A stretch of DNA of 64,000 nt, taken from the NCBI GenBank assembly GCA_000149265.1, contig CH003364.1, forward strand, positions 985,388 to 1,049,387, given 5' to 3'. A program made the translations under genes and the position numbers. Shown one piece after another: positions 12,401-27,400 of the stretch. Each line of letters begins with the position of its first letter. Within the stretch, counting starts at the first letter, position 1. Under the pieces are notes generated by a model that was not told the DNA's origin, ran no database searches, and worked only from the letters and a program-made list of their open reading frames with translations. The DNA comes from Ciona savignyi. Its lineage: Eukaryota > Chordata > Ascidiacea > Phlebobranchia > Cionidae.

Positions 12401-15400
12401 CTAATCATGTCATCTACCTCTGTTGAGCTGGAGAAGAAATGGGAGGGTTGATTTAGTTGTGATGTACTTAGTGAGGTTTCCAAGAGTTTAGTAGACTCCA
12501 GCATTTTGACCAGCAATAAAAAATGGTTGCAACGATAAGGGTTTTTTTCCCCAATATACCAATTGAATAAAAAACGGTTGGGGTGAATGTTAATTGGTTT
12601 AATATTTGCAAGAGAAAATTCTTACTTGTGTGGCATGCGTCACACGAGTAAACACGCGATTGTTACCCGCACTGATTTTTGTCCTTGAGATAGCCTACCT
12701 AATCATATTTACTGTACATATTCTTTTGTTTTAAATGCTGTGAGAGCTGTGTGATGCATGAGGAGGTTGATACTAATAAAACAGCCGATAATTTTAATTT
12801 TTTACGATTTTTATTAAACCATACCGCTGCACGTACAGCAATGTATCCACATGAAACAGCTGGTTGTACAACAATATAAATGGTCAGATTTACGTTATAC
12901 CGAAATTCCTCCATGTTTTTGTGGGGATCAAAAACTCTTTAACTAACTATAGCTACCTCAAATGAAGATCTTCACAATATTCGAGACAGGATAAAATAAA
13001 TCGCTTCATTTCGCCGAAGATTCGAGGAACAAAACGTGAAAACGGTAATTTTCGGGGGTATTTTTCACTCTCGAATCCAGGACCTGCATTAATAGAGGAT
13101 ATCATGTTCGGCCCTCAATTAAGTAGAAAACAACACAAAAAAGCATCATCTGTTTTTAATTAAATTGATTCAAAATCTATGTGAATAGGACTGATGATAA
13201 TAATGTTAAGCGATTGGTTTCTGAATACAACGGGGCGTTAGACACAATAGCCAAATTCGATATTCTTTAGATCAGGAGTGTCATTCATTGGTTTTTTAAG
13301 GCCACTTTCCATTTGGGAATTGTGCCAAGGGCTGCATACAATTTTTGATCTACTTTCATATTGTAACTATACATATTTTTAGTTAGTTGTAGTTTTAAAG
13401 CAATTGTTGTTGAGCGTTTAGGAAAGGTTATTCATATTTATTCCCGTGAATGGGAAAACCAAGGGGGTTAACACACAGGCAATCGTCAGAACACCTCGCG
13501 CCCACCATCGGGTTACCAGAGCTATTGCAGTGTTTATGTATGATTCACACGTTTCTTTAATATAGTAGAAGCCGCTGGGTTCAGGCAATTTTCGTTAAGT
13601 GCCTTGTAACCCAAGGACACAACTGACTAACTAGTGATTAGTTTTAAACCTACAACCCTCCAGCTGAAAGGCTGTCTCGGATGGCTTGCAAGTTAAACAC
13701 TCTGCTTTAGATATTAGTACAAACCTTGAGCTGCAACATTTTTAAAAATATTAAAGCAATAGAAACTATTTTCTATGCTTTCTGCTGGATTGAGACCAGT
13801 TTTTCCCAACCAAAGTCGATCGACCACATAACGATAGAATCTTATAACTATAGGCTACTATAATGCATTGGAACTTTTCTATTCTTTGTGCACGCTTTGA
13901 TTTTACGGTAATAGTGGAATAGGTAGAGGCATAGTTTAAGGTTTCCTGGGGAGAGGGATGAAATATATATATTGTTTTATTGCGTCACACTATAATGCCT
14001 TTGTGTTCCCAAAGCTAATTTCTTTTTTAAGCAAATAACAATACTCTGTGTATAGCAGCCTTAATTGGTGCCTTTTGAGTCCGCAATTTGGCTATTTTGG
14101 AATTAGTCTGTGGCTAAAAAAGGTTGGGAAACACTGGTCTAGACAGTTAAACTCACTTTCATAGGGAAATGTTTCGAGCAGAGCTTTCACTTCAACCTCA
14201 TTGTCTAACAACATGGCTGTGTAGTTGTCCTCATCGAATATTTCCATGAATTTTTTCGACCAGTGTTTGAGAAGGATTTCTCCATACGAATCTCTCATTT
14301 CCATCAATAGACCGAAGAGTCGACTGACAGGGAACCCGTACGCCTGGGATTAGAAGAATATTAAATTTCGTCTGAATGTGAAATGTGCTAAAATAAAAAA
14401 TAAGACTTGACAGAAAATGGTAAATATAGAATTTAGCATTTAATTTTGGAGAATAGTGGTAAGATATTTATGTTTATCCCTGTGAATGGAAAACCAAGAT
14501 GGTTAACACACGGACAATTGTCAGATCACCTCACGCCCTCCATCGGGTTACCGTAGCTAATGCAGTGTGTGTATGATTCAAACGTTCCTTCAATTTGGTG
14601 GAAACCATTAATTCTCTGAGTTCAGGCAATGTCCATTAGGTGCCTGCCCAAAGACACAGCCGACTAGCTAGTGGGCAGTTTCGAACCTGCAACCTTTCGG
14701 TTAAAACAGTGATTCCCAACTGCGGCTCTCAGCTGGCCTTCTTGGGCTCTTATTGACCTTTGAAAATCCCCTAAAAAATATTAGAATCTGATTCTAATAA
14801 TAAAAAAAATAAAATTATTATTTTAAAATTACCCTTGCTTAGTTTGAAGGCTGGGAAAAGAGTTTTTACTTCATAGTTAAGATTAGAGGCAAGGAAAGTT
14901 GTGAAAAGGCTGCTATTGTTACGTCACTGTTTTCTTAAAGCAGTGTGTTTTCATGTTATCATGGGTGTTTTCATGCGGCTCGATACGTATTCTAAAATTT
15001 CAAATTTGGCTCCGACACTAAAAAAGGTTGGAAACCACTGGGTTAAAAGGAGACTAAGCTAATCGAACAGACAATTTTATGATAATATGACTATATTTTG
15101 CAAAAAGATTACAATTTTTTCTGTAAATTAGAAAAGCTATTTTTATTGAATAATACTAAATAGTGGACTTTTAGGATAATGTTTTTAAAAAGGGACCCCG
15201 GAATACGCTGTTTGTGAAATCTGGAAGATGGAGGATTTCTGGTCTGGCATGGCTGTTTAATGTACAACAGACCCTATTTAGCACTGCTGACTCCGCTGAT
15301 TGACTAATGTCCACCAACAAGATTGTACTATGACGTTAAAACAGGGACCTACAACTAGGGATGCACAAACTAGAATATCGAATCTTCCGGATTCGAATCC

Positions 15401-18400
15401 CGTAGGATTCGAATCCGAATATTACGTTTATTTCGAATATTTGGATTCGAAATAATATACATTGCACATTAAGAAACTATAATTGCATGGAGTTCCTTTT
15501 TATTTCCATTGTACATATTGCAACAGCGTTGATTACAACGGATATTATAAGCGCGCAGACTTCCGCCGTTGCGCCGCAATGTCTGTTTTATAATAACGCA
15601 AAAAATTCCCTGCGCATTTAAATAATTATCACATTAAATCGTCTAACCGCAGCGCCGCTTTTCCAGCGGTGTTTATTGCTTTGATCGGCGGTTTGACCTA
15701 GGGTTACGTTGACCTAGATTCAATACAGGACCACTGACGACGCACTCTCGTTTTCCCCATGTTCTTCCCATTACTAAGTATTAGCTAGAGAGAACAGTAG
15801 GCTAACATCGGTTAACGGTTTTTTTCTTTGATCAGTTAACCGTTATAAGAATCTGGGTTCTTGCACAGCCCTCGCAGACACATAAATATTTGGTATATTC
15901 TTTCCGTATTGTTGACGCTGAGCAGCGTATAACCATGCAATATTTCAGCGGGGGAAGTAGTTAGATTAAACACTTAAACTCCTGGATTAATCTTATAGCT
16001 TTGTAAATCGTTAGTATTATAGTTCTATCCCAGTTAGTTCGAGGCATAGGGCCGATTGTGACGTCATACAATTTCGCGCAACGGTAACATTTTACTGAAG
16101 TCGCCGCCTATGATTATAAGTATGTAATCACACTGGCCAAAGAGGTAGTCAGCTGAAGCAGGAATTTTTGACGATCTTGTCACTTTAACTGGAGTTTGCT
16201 TTTTAATATAGAATAGGATTCGATATTCTGGATTCGAAATAACTATTCTAGAATACCAAGATATTCTAGTTTGTGCATCCCTACCTACAACACTCTTGAC
16301 AAAGCTTTGCTTTCCTCAAATTGTAAAATAAACAAAAACAGTTTTTCTTACCTTGAGCGTATCGGCGAATATCACAATGAGATTTTTAACCTTCATCATA
16401 GAAATAGCATCACTACAGTAAACCTGCATGTAGTAAGAATGTTACACCGTCAAAAACTCCATGTTCCTGATGAAAACCCCCACATACAGAGTCAGTCTGC
16501 AGGACTGCCACGAGCTTGGACAAAGCCATCTCCCATAAGTCGTCCAGCACTTGCCTGCTTATCAGGTTGGGTGCCGTATGCAGAACGTGATCCTCCACCA
16601 CAAAAAACCTGGATGCAAAAAAAAAAGACATGAAACCTTGAAACCAATGGGGAAAAAATCATGTGTGCCATTTTCCAAGCTTAGTGTTACATGCCATACC
16701 CTTGGGACTTTTGGTCATTTTAACTTTCATTGTGAACCAAGCGGTTGTAGGATTAAAATAAGACTGTTAAAAGAGTTTTCTGTAGTGCACGGAGAATTAC
16801 ATATTTTGGGCGAAAATTTCAGGTGTGTATTATTTGATTATATTTTGTTTCACTGTTGTACTTTATGTTAATAATTTTATTATTTTGTTTTTAGTTACCA
16901 CAATACAAGAACAACCACATCTTGTGCGTATCTGATTATAAAAGGCCATGTTCGTACTTGGGTAAAGTACGGCCGTAACAGTAACATAAATCTAAAATAA
17001 ATAGTTGTTTTTATATTGATTATTGCTATTTGGAAATTTGGAATGATGCTTTTATCCGTTATGTTTTTGCTCAACTATCTTACAATTCCATGCATTATGG
17101 TGGGCGAGAGGTGATCTGGCGATTGCCCGTGTGTTAACCCCCTTGATCTTCCAATTCACGAGGACAAACATAAATATCCTGTCCAATATAAAACAATACA
17201 TTTCTTATTCTAACCAAGCTCAACTTACCCAACAATTTGGTAGAAATATTTGGCGAATGCGTCTGGGTTGTCTTGCATAGAAGCGGGAGGCTCGAGGACC
17301 AGACGAGCCTGGTTTTTACGCTGGGTCCGATAGTAGGTCTCGAACTGTGCCTGCGAACCTACCAGACCGAATATATGCAGGCATTTGTAGACTGGGGAGA
17401 AGTCAACCAAATCTGATGCCGACAGATCCTGAAATACATCGTATATGGTGAGTTTACAGGTAGTAATTTACACTGAGAGGTTTTTTAGGGCGGGGTAACC
17501 AAATTAATCAAGAATGCAGGTTTGAAGGACACACCTATTTAATTCAATTTATTTTCTAATCGATGTATCAACCGAAACCTATGGTCTTATGTATTTTAAC
17601 TATCGCCCAACTCTAAAAGAATGTATAAACCAATATTGTGGTAAATTCTACCAGACCCACCAAATAATCTTAATCAGAAGCTTTCCATGTAGTTAAATAG
17701 ATACAGATTTATATTGCGTAATCATTTCAATGAATAACTTTACTTTTTAAGCATCAATTGCAGGAAAATCTGGACAGCTTTGATATTGCTGAATTACTAA
17801 AATCATGACATGACAAATGTTTGTAAATTAGATCAAATAAGTTGAAGAAATTGTCTCATCTTATAAATAGAACAATCATTAAAAGAATTTAACGACACTA
17901 CGTCGATTTTTGGAGTTCAAAAAGCTGACTTAATTCGATCCAACTGCATCATTTCATTAAAATGCCAGACAATAAATTATTCAAAGAGTCAATCATGCAA
18001 ACAGTTTGCTCATAGTGCTATAATGTAGCAGTGTCTAAAACCGCCGCTTATATAGCTAGTAATTAGTCAAATAAAATTAAATCTTATTGTAAAATGGATT
18101 AAATTAGCCTAGTGTTTAAGCACAATTAAGGAAATAAGTTTCCAAAAAGTGAAATACACAATTGAATATCCCCCACCTACATTAAACAAATTACAACCAG
18201 GTTTAGAAACCATTTAAATTCTGGTGTATACTGTGGCTTACGAATATTTACTTGAGGCTAGTAGGGTTTGTAGTTAAGTAGAAAAGATTTCCAACTGACT
18301 CATTTAAACCATTTAACACAATTTAAACTTGGCTTATACATTTCGTTATTATAGAAATTAAGGAGATTTTCATTATTACACTGGTTCATCAAGCTTTCAT

Positions 18401-21400
18401 AGAAACTTTTCTGTCGTCCAGCTTTATATATACATTTGTATAAATTTAAAAATATTGATTTCAACGAATTAAACGTCATTTTAAATGTCGCTGTAAATCA
18501 ATCGGAAATCATATACTTTGATTATGCTTCTTGGCTTAATACAGGAAAAAAACACACAATTTTTATAAATTAAATTGCGAAATCAAAATAATTAAGTTTG
18601 TCTTAATTTTTCAATACAGCTGATGAATAATTAATTTCCGGTATCGGGACGTCTTGATTTTCACCACGCTGATGACTCAATTGATTCAACTAATTTGAGC
18701 CACTTCACCTACATACTTGATATATACGTGGCATATTCCAATCTCGGGTTTTTCTCCACTTTGGCGATACCATGTCTTCGACGAGTTTCGCCCTTTTTTT
18801 CTGGATTTCTTTGTGGCGGTGATCAAATACAAGCAAACCTTGCTTATCCGTGCCACAGAATTGAAATTCTACAACTTTTTCTGAGCCTAAACTTGATTTT
18901 GTTGAATGTTCGGGTGAAACAGACGGATTTACATCTTTCCGAATGGTGGTTTGAATTTGAGGTTTTTCTGATTCAGACTGCTGAAATTTCATGTCCTTGG
19001 CACTGTCATTTCCAGAGACGCTGGACTGCACTTGCTTATTTTCTGTTCCATTTTTAGAACCCGAATTATCCGGTGGTGACAGTGGGGCACGTTTCTTTCT
19101 TCTTCTTGGGGGTGCCTTTACTGGAAGAGGTTTATTATCATGTTGCTTGATCTCTCTTTGTGGTGGTACACTTGCTTCATTTGGCTTGTTTTCCACATCT
19201 TGATTTTCCATTTTACATGAACTAACTGCTGAGTTCACTTCATTTTTAGAGTCCATGTCTGCTAAGAATGGATTATTCACTCCATCATTGCCTAAAGCAG
19301 GTTCTAGCTCACGTTTTAAGCTCTGGGATCCTGGAGAAACTTGGGCATTCGTGTCCAATTGTTGTCCTGTTGTTGCATCGGTTTCAAATGGGTTATTCGA
19401 TTCATCTACATTTTCTATTTGAGTTTCTTCAACTTCAAATGGATTTTGAGAGGATATATTTTTGAATGGATTTGGTTCAACAACTTGAAAGGGGTTCGAA
19501 TCCGTTTTCTCCGATGTAAAAGGGTTGGTTTCAACTTCCTTAGTTTCAAACGGATTTTGAGATGAAGTTTGTTCCGTAAATGGATTTTGGTCACTGTTAC
19601 CACTCAATGCTGTTTTATCATCCTTAGCCAATAGTTCCGCCACCTTAAATGGATTGGCATTCTTCAATGTGGCATTCTTATTTTCTAAATCTCCTGCTTT
19701 GCTATTGCCACCTAACTGCTAGAGCAAAAAAAGAAGTTATACAGGCTACCTATGTTGTGTGGTGAAATGGAGTTTAGATCAGTATTTCTCAAGCTTAAAG
19801 AGTCAGAGCCAAATTCGATACCTAAAGATTGTAAAAACACAAATAAAAACAACGCAGTTTAGCCTTTGCATCCTGAAGATTAAAACCTGTTGTTAAGCAT
19901 TTTGGAAACTGTTGGGGGTCTTTTTTTAAAAGGGAAAAATAATTTGAGTGACTTCTGTTACATACCGACACACAACATTTTAATAGTAAAGAAACCACAT
20001 GAAGATATATTATTAAAAGTAAAACTGGTTGGTACCTGTATATTAGTAAATAGGTACATACTTAAGGTAAATTCAAAACTGGTTAATATATTTTTAATAG
20101 GTACTTCAGGGTAATTTATAACTGGTTGAATATAGTGTTTTTTAACCTTTTTTGAGATTGCAGCACACTTTAAAGAGGTAAATGGATGGCATAACAACCA
20201 CTGGGTTGTAGTTATAGCGCGGGTCTTAAAACATTAAATGCAGATTATCTTAAAGTTATACCATTACAAATTTATGTATATTGCCGTTATAATCATAACA
20301 TTGTTGCGACAACCAAAATTTCCGTAAAAACAAAAGCAAGTAATGCAGAACTAACAAACCGAAGACAATTAAATAATCTGTACAATAAGTACTGGTATAA
20401 GTGCTATAAATAAATGAAATTGCCTGACGCAACCTATATATTTTTAGCAGCACCCAGCACTTTTGACACTAATCCGTATTATATGAAGTTATATATATTA
20501 AATTTATGTATAAAAACCAGCCAGTAAATATGTTGTATAATCGATTCTTCTCCTACCTCATACTTTGCTTCTTTCATGGGGTCGGTGGGATCAAAATGCG
20601 ACAACTCATCGACCAGTGAATGATTGACATATGTGGATGAACGAGGTTTCCCCTTTTGCTCTACATGATCTTCTTCAGCGAACGGGTTTAAATCGTCCCC
20701 GTTTTCAGCACTTAAAAACGGGTTCGAATCTTCAAAAGGATTGTTTCGGCTTTCGGTATCATGCACGTCTGGCTCCTCGTCAAATGGATTCGTCTTTCTC
20801 CGTTGGATTGGTGAGGCGGATTGATGCAGATTTGCTTGTTTTAGATCCGCTTGGCCGTTCACGGTTCTCTGATTCCTGCGAACGGAGAGCTTCTGCTGCT
20901 GGAGCCGGTGGTTGTAATCGTACATAGGTATGTCGGCTTCCGCCGGACTTTCTTCTTCATCCAGCGATTTGTCACTTTGATTGTGGGTCACAAGGTTTAA
21001 GCCGCGCTCCTTTTCAACCTGACAAATAAAGCACCTGTACATACTATGTCCAACAAAATAAGTAATTTATAAAAATACAGATGGAAATTACATCTAGTCC
21101 ATAAGTAAACCTACAAGACAGAAATCGATATAAGTAGGCTGCAACGATATACTGATAATCGTGATACCACTCCGCTGCGATACTAAAAATCTGCATTTTT
21201 TTAGGGAACATTTTTCAATAATTTTCGATTTATCAAAAAGTTTCATTGTAGCCCTACATATAAGCAATAATCTTTAAAAGCGTTTTACCCAGGGGCACTG
21301 GCGCCGAACGCGGGTATGCAGAGTACGCCAGCCTACCCTGGCATTTTGCCAGGGTATGCAGCATCACCTGATTTTTACGCGTTTCGATCATCAGATCGTC

Positions 21401-24400
21401 TACATTAATTGCTTGTCTGTACTACAACTCAACTACGCAAGACATACAAGCGTCGCAACGGGAGAATAACGCGTTTTTTATGTCTAAATTACTATTAGTA
21501 CATACACGGTAATACCTAGTGCAGTGCCGATCAGGATTTTTCACGATCATTAAAATCCTTGCCGATCCGATCGCGATCTAAATTGCGTCCAAAAAACGCT
21601 TATTTTCTGACGCGAAAATGCAAACTATGAGAGAAATATAGTTTTACTTCACAGCTATAAATCGATTAAACTGTTATTTACACTACTTAACTGCACAGAT
21701 TAAGCTTGAGCTAAAGCTTAAAACATGTAAAATTTAAATTTTTTATACGGTTTGTGGTAAAACGTATAATATATATTTTGCCAAGCATAAGTTTTATTTT
21801 CGGTAGCGAGTGTATTAATGACATTTTGGAAAGCTAATCCGTTTCTTTTAACTTAATTTATTAAGCAATCTTCGGCGTAGCATGTAAGTAGGAGGATGTT
21901 TGGCTTAGGTCCAACTTGCACCTGGCCGAAATGAGTAGACGCGTGTATCTTTTTGATGACTCGTGCGAACGCTCGAAGCGCACGCTAATGATAAGAGAGA
22001 GTAAACTAATGTTTCTTTAGTATAAACAGTCTGTTATCAATTCAAAATATAAATCGAAAATTGAGTTAAAACTTATTTTACGCATTTTACACAAATAAAA
22101 TTTTCAGGATTAACAATGTGATTTATTGTTGTTTGCATGATTTAGTTTTACAGATGGATTAATTAGATCCCGCTACGTAATGCCCTGTTGAATCTATGCC
22201 TGCCCTAACTACTTTTTAGATACGTCCTTAATTGCCGAGATCATTTGATTTCCCAGACGCGCACATACACATTTGGAATATAACATTTGTTTCACCAATT
22301 ACTCCACGCAAGTAAGGAAAGTCGAATGGTTAACGTCGGGGCGATTCAATTATTTTTTAACTCCTTTGGCTGCCAACCGGACGATTATAACTAACCGGAA
22401 TCTAAGGAATTTTTATAGGATTGGATGGGCTATAAACATTTACACAAGCTTAATGAAAAGGCGTACAACAACCACTGGCAACTATAATATCTTATATTCT
22501 AAATAGGAGTCTAAAGGAACTCATAATACTAGAGCACCTAATACGCGTAGTGCGTTTCTCCTTACCGAAAGCGCATCTATCGTGCGAAGACGTCCGAACA
22601 TTTTTTAAAGCGAGAGCTCGGAAAACAACTTGCATCATCGCATCGCTTTTTGTGGCAATGAAAGATACATTACCGTAAATGTCAGTTAAAGTCTAAAGTC
22701 AACATTGCAAAACAAGAGAAGTTTATACAATTTATTTATTTCATCTATTTTGTTTTTAGCTGAAGATTTTATTGCAATCGGCGCGACGATTGCGAGGGCT
22801 CCAAATTATTTAATAAAAGTTTTACTAATCATGCCGAATCGGTACCAGCTCGAATTTTTTTAACGTTAAGAGCCTAGTTTGAAATGTCAAAGAGATGCAT
22901 TCTAGGGCAATTTAATGTTAAAAATTTTTTTTGGCGCGCTGGGCGCGAAATTGATTTTCTCTCAACCCTCGCATGCCCTGGCTTTTCGTATGTTCGGCGC
23001 GCCTGCCCAGGGGCACAACAGCAAAAAGGGGTGATGATATCGGGGGAACCAGAATGCGTGTCGACAGAAATAAACTGACCTGTTTCATTGCTACCATCCC
23101 GATTTTGTCCGAGTTTTTCCTCACGCTCTCAAGGAAATCCTTCAACTCTTTCATGGAGATATCTTTGATCTCCTCCCTGATCCTCGGGATGTTGTTGCTC
23201 ATGATCTCACAGAAGCGATACTGGAAGATCAGCGGAAGATGAGTGCGCTCGAGCTGTTCCAGCGTCTTCAGAGCTGAATAATACCTGATAAAGTAAAGAA
23301 ATTATTTTAATTAAAACCTGATAAAATGAAGAAATTAAAAATATGAGTGCTAAATTTAAGCGATGCTCATGATAAATCATGGCCCTCAGACTGTATCTAA
23401 CCATATCCTGTAATTAAGATATTGAATACTATTCATGTAATAATTCTTCATTTTTTCACATTCGGCCCGCCTACTAGAGAAGTTGCCCACCAATGATTTA
23501 GAACATAGTTTCAAAAGCAGTGTAAGAACATAGTTATTAATCTTAATTATCAAAAGGGTGTCAGCCTATATAGAACACACTGTTGAAACAATATAATTCA
23601 CTACTTTTTATCGGTAATTTTAAGAACTACCACAACAACCAACCTTCCAGCTTTCATTTGCTCACACATCTTAGCATACATCTGAAGCACGGGGAGACAC
23701 ATGGAGAGCTTCTCTATGGCAGAGGCGACATTTCGCTGCTGCAGTTGACACTGAATGAGGTCGTCACTTTTCCTTGCCACTTCCTTTCCGGACTCCTGCA
23801 GCTCTTTATTGATCACCACAGTCTGGTTCTAAACAATTGAGCGCAGCGTTAATCCACATAATTTAACAGCAGTGATTTTTGGCATGTGTTGTGTCCATGT
23901 GTTGTGAGGTGGTCTTATTGGCATGTGTTATATCCAGAACTGTAAAAAATTACTTACACCGGTTAGGTCAGGAGTCTGCAACCTTTTGGACTTAAGGGAG
24001 CCATTTTAACCGATACCGGTATTTCATGAAATTATAATCACTGGAAGCCGCAAAACTAATATTATTTTGCAATATAAGGAAAACAATGATATGGGAGATA
24101 AAGACGCGGAAGTTATTCTGTTTGTTTTACTTATGCATTGCTAACTAGCAACAAAATTAGTAAGAGCCTCATCAAAAAAATAAAAGAACCGCAGGTGGCC
24201 GACACCTGGGTTAGGTTTTAACTGTCAGTATTGGAGCCAAAGGTCTAAATTGTAAAAAAATCATTATAATAGGCACTTTCTCTGTACAAAATCTTAAAGT
24301 GATAGCCGACCTGATGATTAAAACATTCATAATTTACTTCTCTTAAAACATTCATAATTTATTTTCTCTTTGTGTAAGCTAAGCATGTTTGCTAGAGTCA

Positions 24401-27400
24401 AGTTAAACACCTTTGTTATTTTCTACTAGGTGAACTTTGAACCAGGACCAAACAATCCTTAGACACATACTGAAGACAAAGCTCAGTTCATATATTTTTA
24501 AAATAAATGTAGTAAGTACTTTTGCCTAAAAAATTTATTAAGCAATATATTTTACAAGTAATATCATGTAACCACTACTGAAAATTAGACTTCTTGTCAT
24601 TTTTAGTAGCATTGGCTCCGAATTTTCAATTAAAAACTAGTCCTAACCATCCAAATGGTAGATTTATTGGTTGAATTGAACAAGAAAGAGCAAGAAAAGA
24701 GGGTTAAAATTTTAACTCAATGTCACAATGCAAAAGTCATATATAAACCAAGACTGGTGTGCTTCACAAATTTTTCCTATGCCTATGTATTAGGGCATGT
24801 ACCTAATAAATCACATTTAATATCACCCTGTCCCAGACCCAACATCATAATTACAAAATTTAATATTTTAAGATGATAAAATTTTACTGGGAGCCCCTAG
24901 CCCAGACATGGGCAACATACAGTCTGGAACAGATTTTGACCAGCCCACAAACTGTATCTAACCATAGCAATTAAGATATTAAATACTATTCATGTAATAA
25001 TCCGGCCCACCAAGAACTTAATTTTTCCACATCTGGCCTGACAATTAGAAAAGTTACACACCCCTGCCCTAGCCTATAGTCCTGAAACGCAGAACATTTA
25101 ACAAAGCTTTACACACTTTAGTGGGTTATATGAGCTTTAGAATCTGTTTTTAATGGTGTATGCCAATTACTTATTGGTACTTTTAATTATTGAAATAAAT
25201 CACTGTCTGTTATATTTTATCCACCATATATGTCGTTAAATAAAAAATATATATATACATATAGCCTTTTTTTATTTTCAACTTGAGACGCATCACACTA
25301 GATAAGTTTTATTTTTTGGTGTCTTCTTTAATCAATACAGTTCGTCACCCACCTTCAGTCGTTCTGCGTCACTCCTCACATTGATAAGTTCTGTGATAGA
25401 TTCAATAAATCCCTGGTAATGGAAGTTGCACATTCTTTCGATGTCTCGGTCATGTTGCTTGATTCTACAGTCGAGCCGATCCAAGAACTTGGCGTGGTCG
25501 TTGCCCTCGTACACGGCTCTAAACAACATAATACAGCATGAGGGGGAAGGACGACGGGAATTTAAGTATGAAACTTGGTTTGGATTGTAGATGGTGGGGC
25601 CACACTTAACGGGGGGAAAGTGGAAGGAGGGAAACTGCTCACTAAAACTATTCCAACTAATTTTAACCCTGCGCCAAACATTGATCTTTATCGTAGAACT
25701 AACCGTAACTTAAACTCCTTGTTTAAAACCAACTATAACGCCCTAATCGTCATTCTAGTGCAGGAGTCGGCAACCTTTTCATAGTCGCGGGCCAAAACCA
25801 AACTTAACATGATCTCGGCGGGCCGTAATAAATTTCTTAACTCCACATCAACTTTTCTATGTTTTGATAACATTTCAAGATTGCAAAATCAATTAGAAAA
25901 ATATATGTTTACTGCCTAGAATTATCTATCGTACAGGACTTTAGTTAGTAAAGAACATGATGCAAACACATATGAAATAGCAAAAACGATGTCTGTTGTG
26001 TCATAATGTTACATGTCATAATATGTGTCATGACATCCTAATGTCATAATATTACAATTGAATTGCTTCTACTCTCATCAATGCGCACGCCAACAAACAC
26101 ACACAGTTATTGCTTTCTCTTAAAGCATTTTCTTTGTGCACGCACACATTCTCAATGGACACGGTCAGGCGCATTTTTTATTATTGCCGCATAGATTGTT
26201 AAAATTCATTAAAATCTAAGATTGCAGATGACATAGTGGGCTGTATTCTATAATACTTCAGTTAGATGTCTCGGGCCGGATGATTTTGGTTGGCCGGCCG
26301 TAGGTTGCCGACCCCTGTTCTAGTGTGCAGTTTCCCTTAATTTTATGTACAATTTTAGTTCACATTAAAATCAAATCTAGAAAGCAAGGCAACTACACCC
26401 AGATTTTTTTTTGTAATTATAAAATAATCCAAAAACGGAAGATGCAGTCATCTATATCCCTAACTTACAAATATCGAAAGAATAATTCTTCTGAAGAAAT
26501 ATGTACATTATAAGTGCAAAAATCTCCCTACGAAGAAACTCAACTTCCTAACTTTGGGTATGGTTTCGCAATACGAAAATTGGGGGATGAAAAACTATAC
26601 AAAATAATGAATACCCAAATAGTGATAGGCTATGTTTTAGATATCACAAGTCAGGTTTTAAATGTAGGCATATCATAACAAAAACTTGCTGGTTTAAAAT
26701 GACACTTAATGTCACTAAATCAGACCTTAACGAAGCTCCAATAAATGCTGTATCTGTTGTTTCTATTTCATTTAATATACGTTCGTGTTCTCTGTCAGTT
26801 TTCGTTTCTTGTTCTGTAGAGGGTTTCTGTTTTTTCTACTTTTCCATCCTCACAAACCAAGCTGGCCATTATGTGATACTTCTTCCTTAGTTTTCTTTAT
26901 ATTTACATTCTTAAAGTAGCATTGTAAAGCTCGAATTGGTGTTTAATAATGAAGGTACACCTTGACGTATACTAGACATAAGACCAAAACATAAATAATA
27001 GAAACGTACTTTTACCCGGGTGGCGCTTGTAGGATTTGTAATCCTTTTAAATTGGTTTGCAAGTTACTTAGTTTTTTTTAAGTAAATGTGGAAGCTATGT
27101 TATACAAAAAATAACTTGCGTCAATCACTAATTTAACAAAATTGTTGTTTTATAGATTAAAGAATACTACAAAAGTCGGGTTGAAGCGCTTATGTATCAA
27201 CAAACAACTATCGGTGATTTCGACAATGATATCCGCCCATGATCCATATTCCAAATTAGGAAAAACTTGGTCTTGTCGCACAATTTTAAAGTCCACCATT
27301 TTACCTAGTTAATTTTGGTTCGACACTCTTTTTTCTATAAATTTATTTTTTTATCTGCATTGTTTTTTAAAGTTGTTTATACCACTTCATGGTGGTTCAT

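Noticed and set aside
16271..16633. Plus-strand 120-codon frame
   Set aside because: It overlaps two EXOC6 exons on the opposite strand and the hAT end; shadow frame.
18695..19057. Plus-strand 120-codon frame
   Set aside because: Antisense shadow of the second NPF exon.
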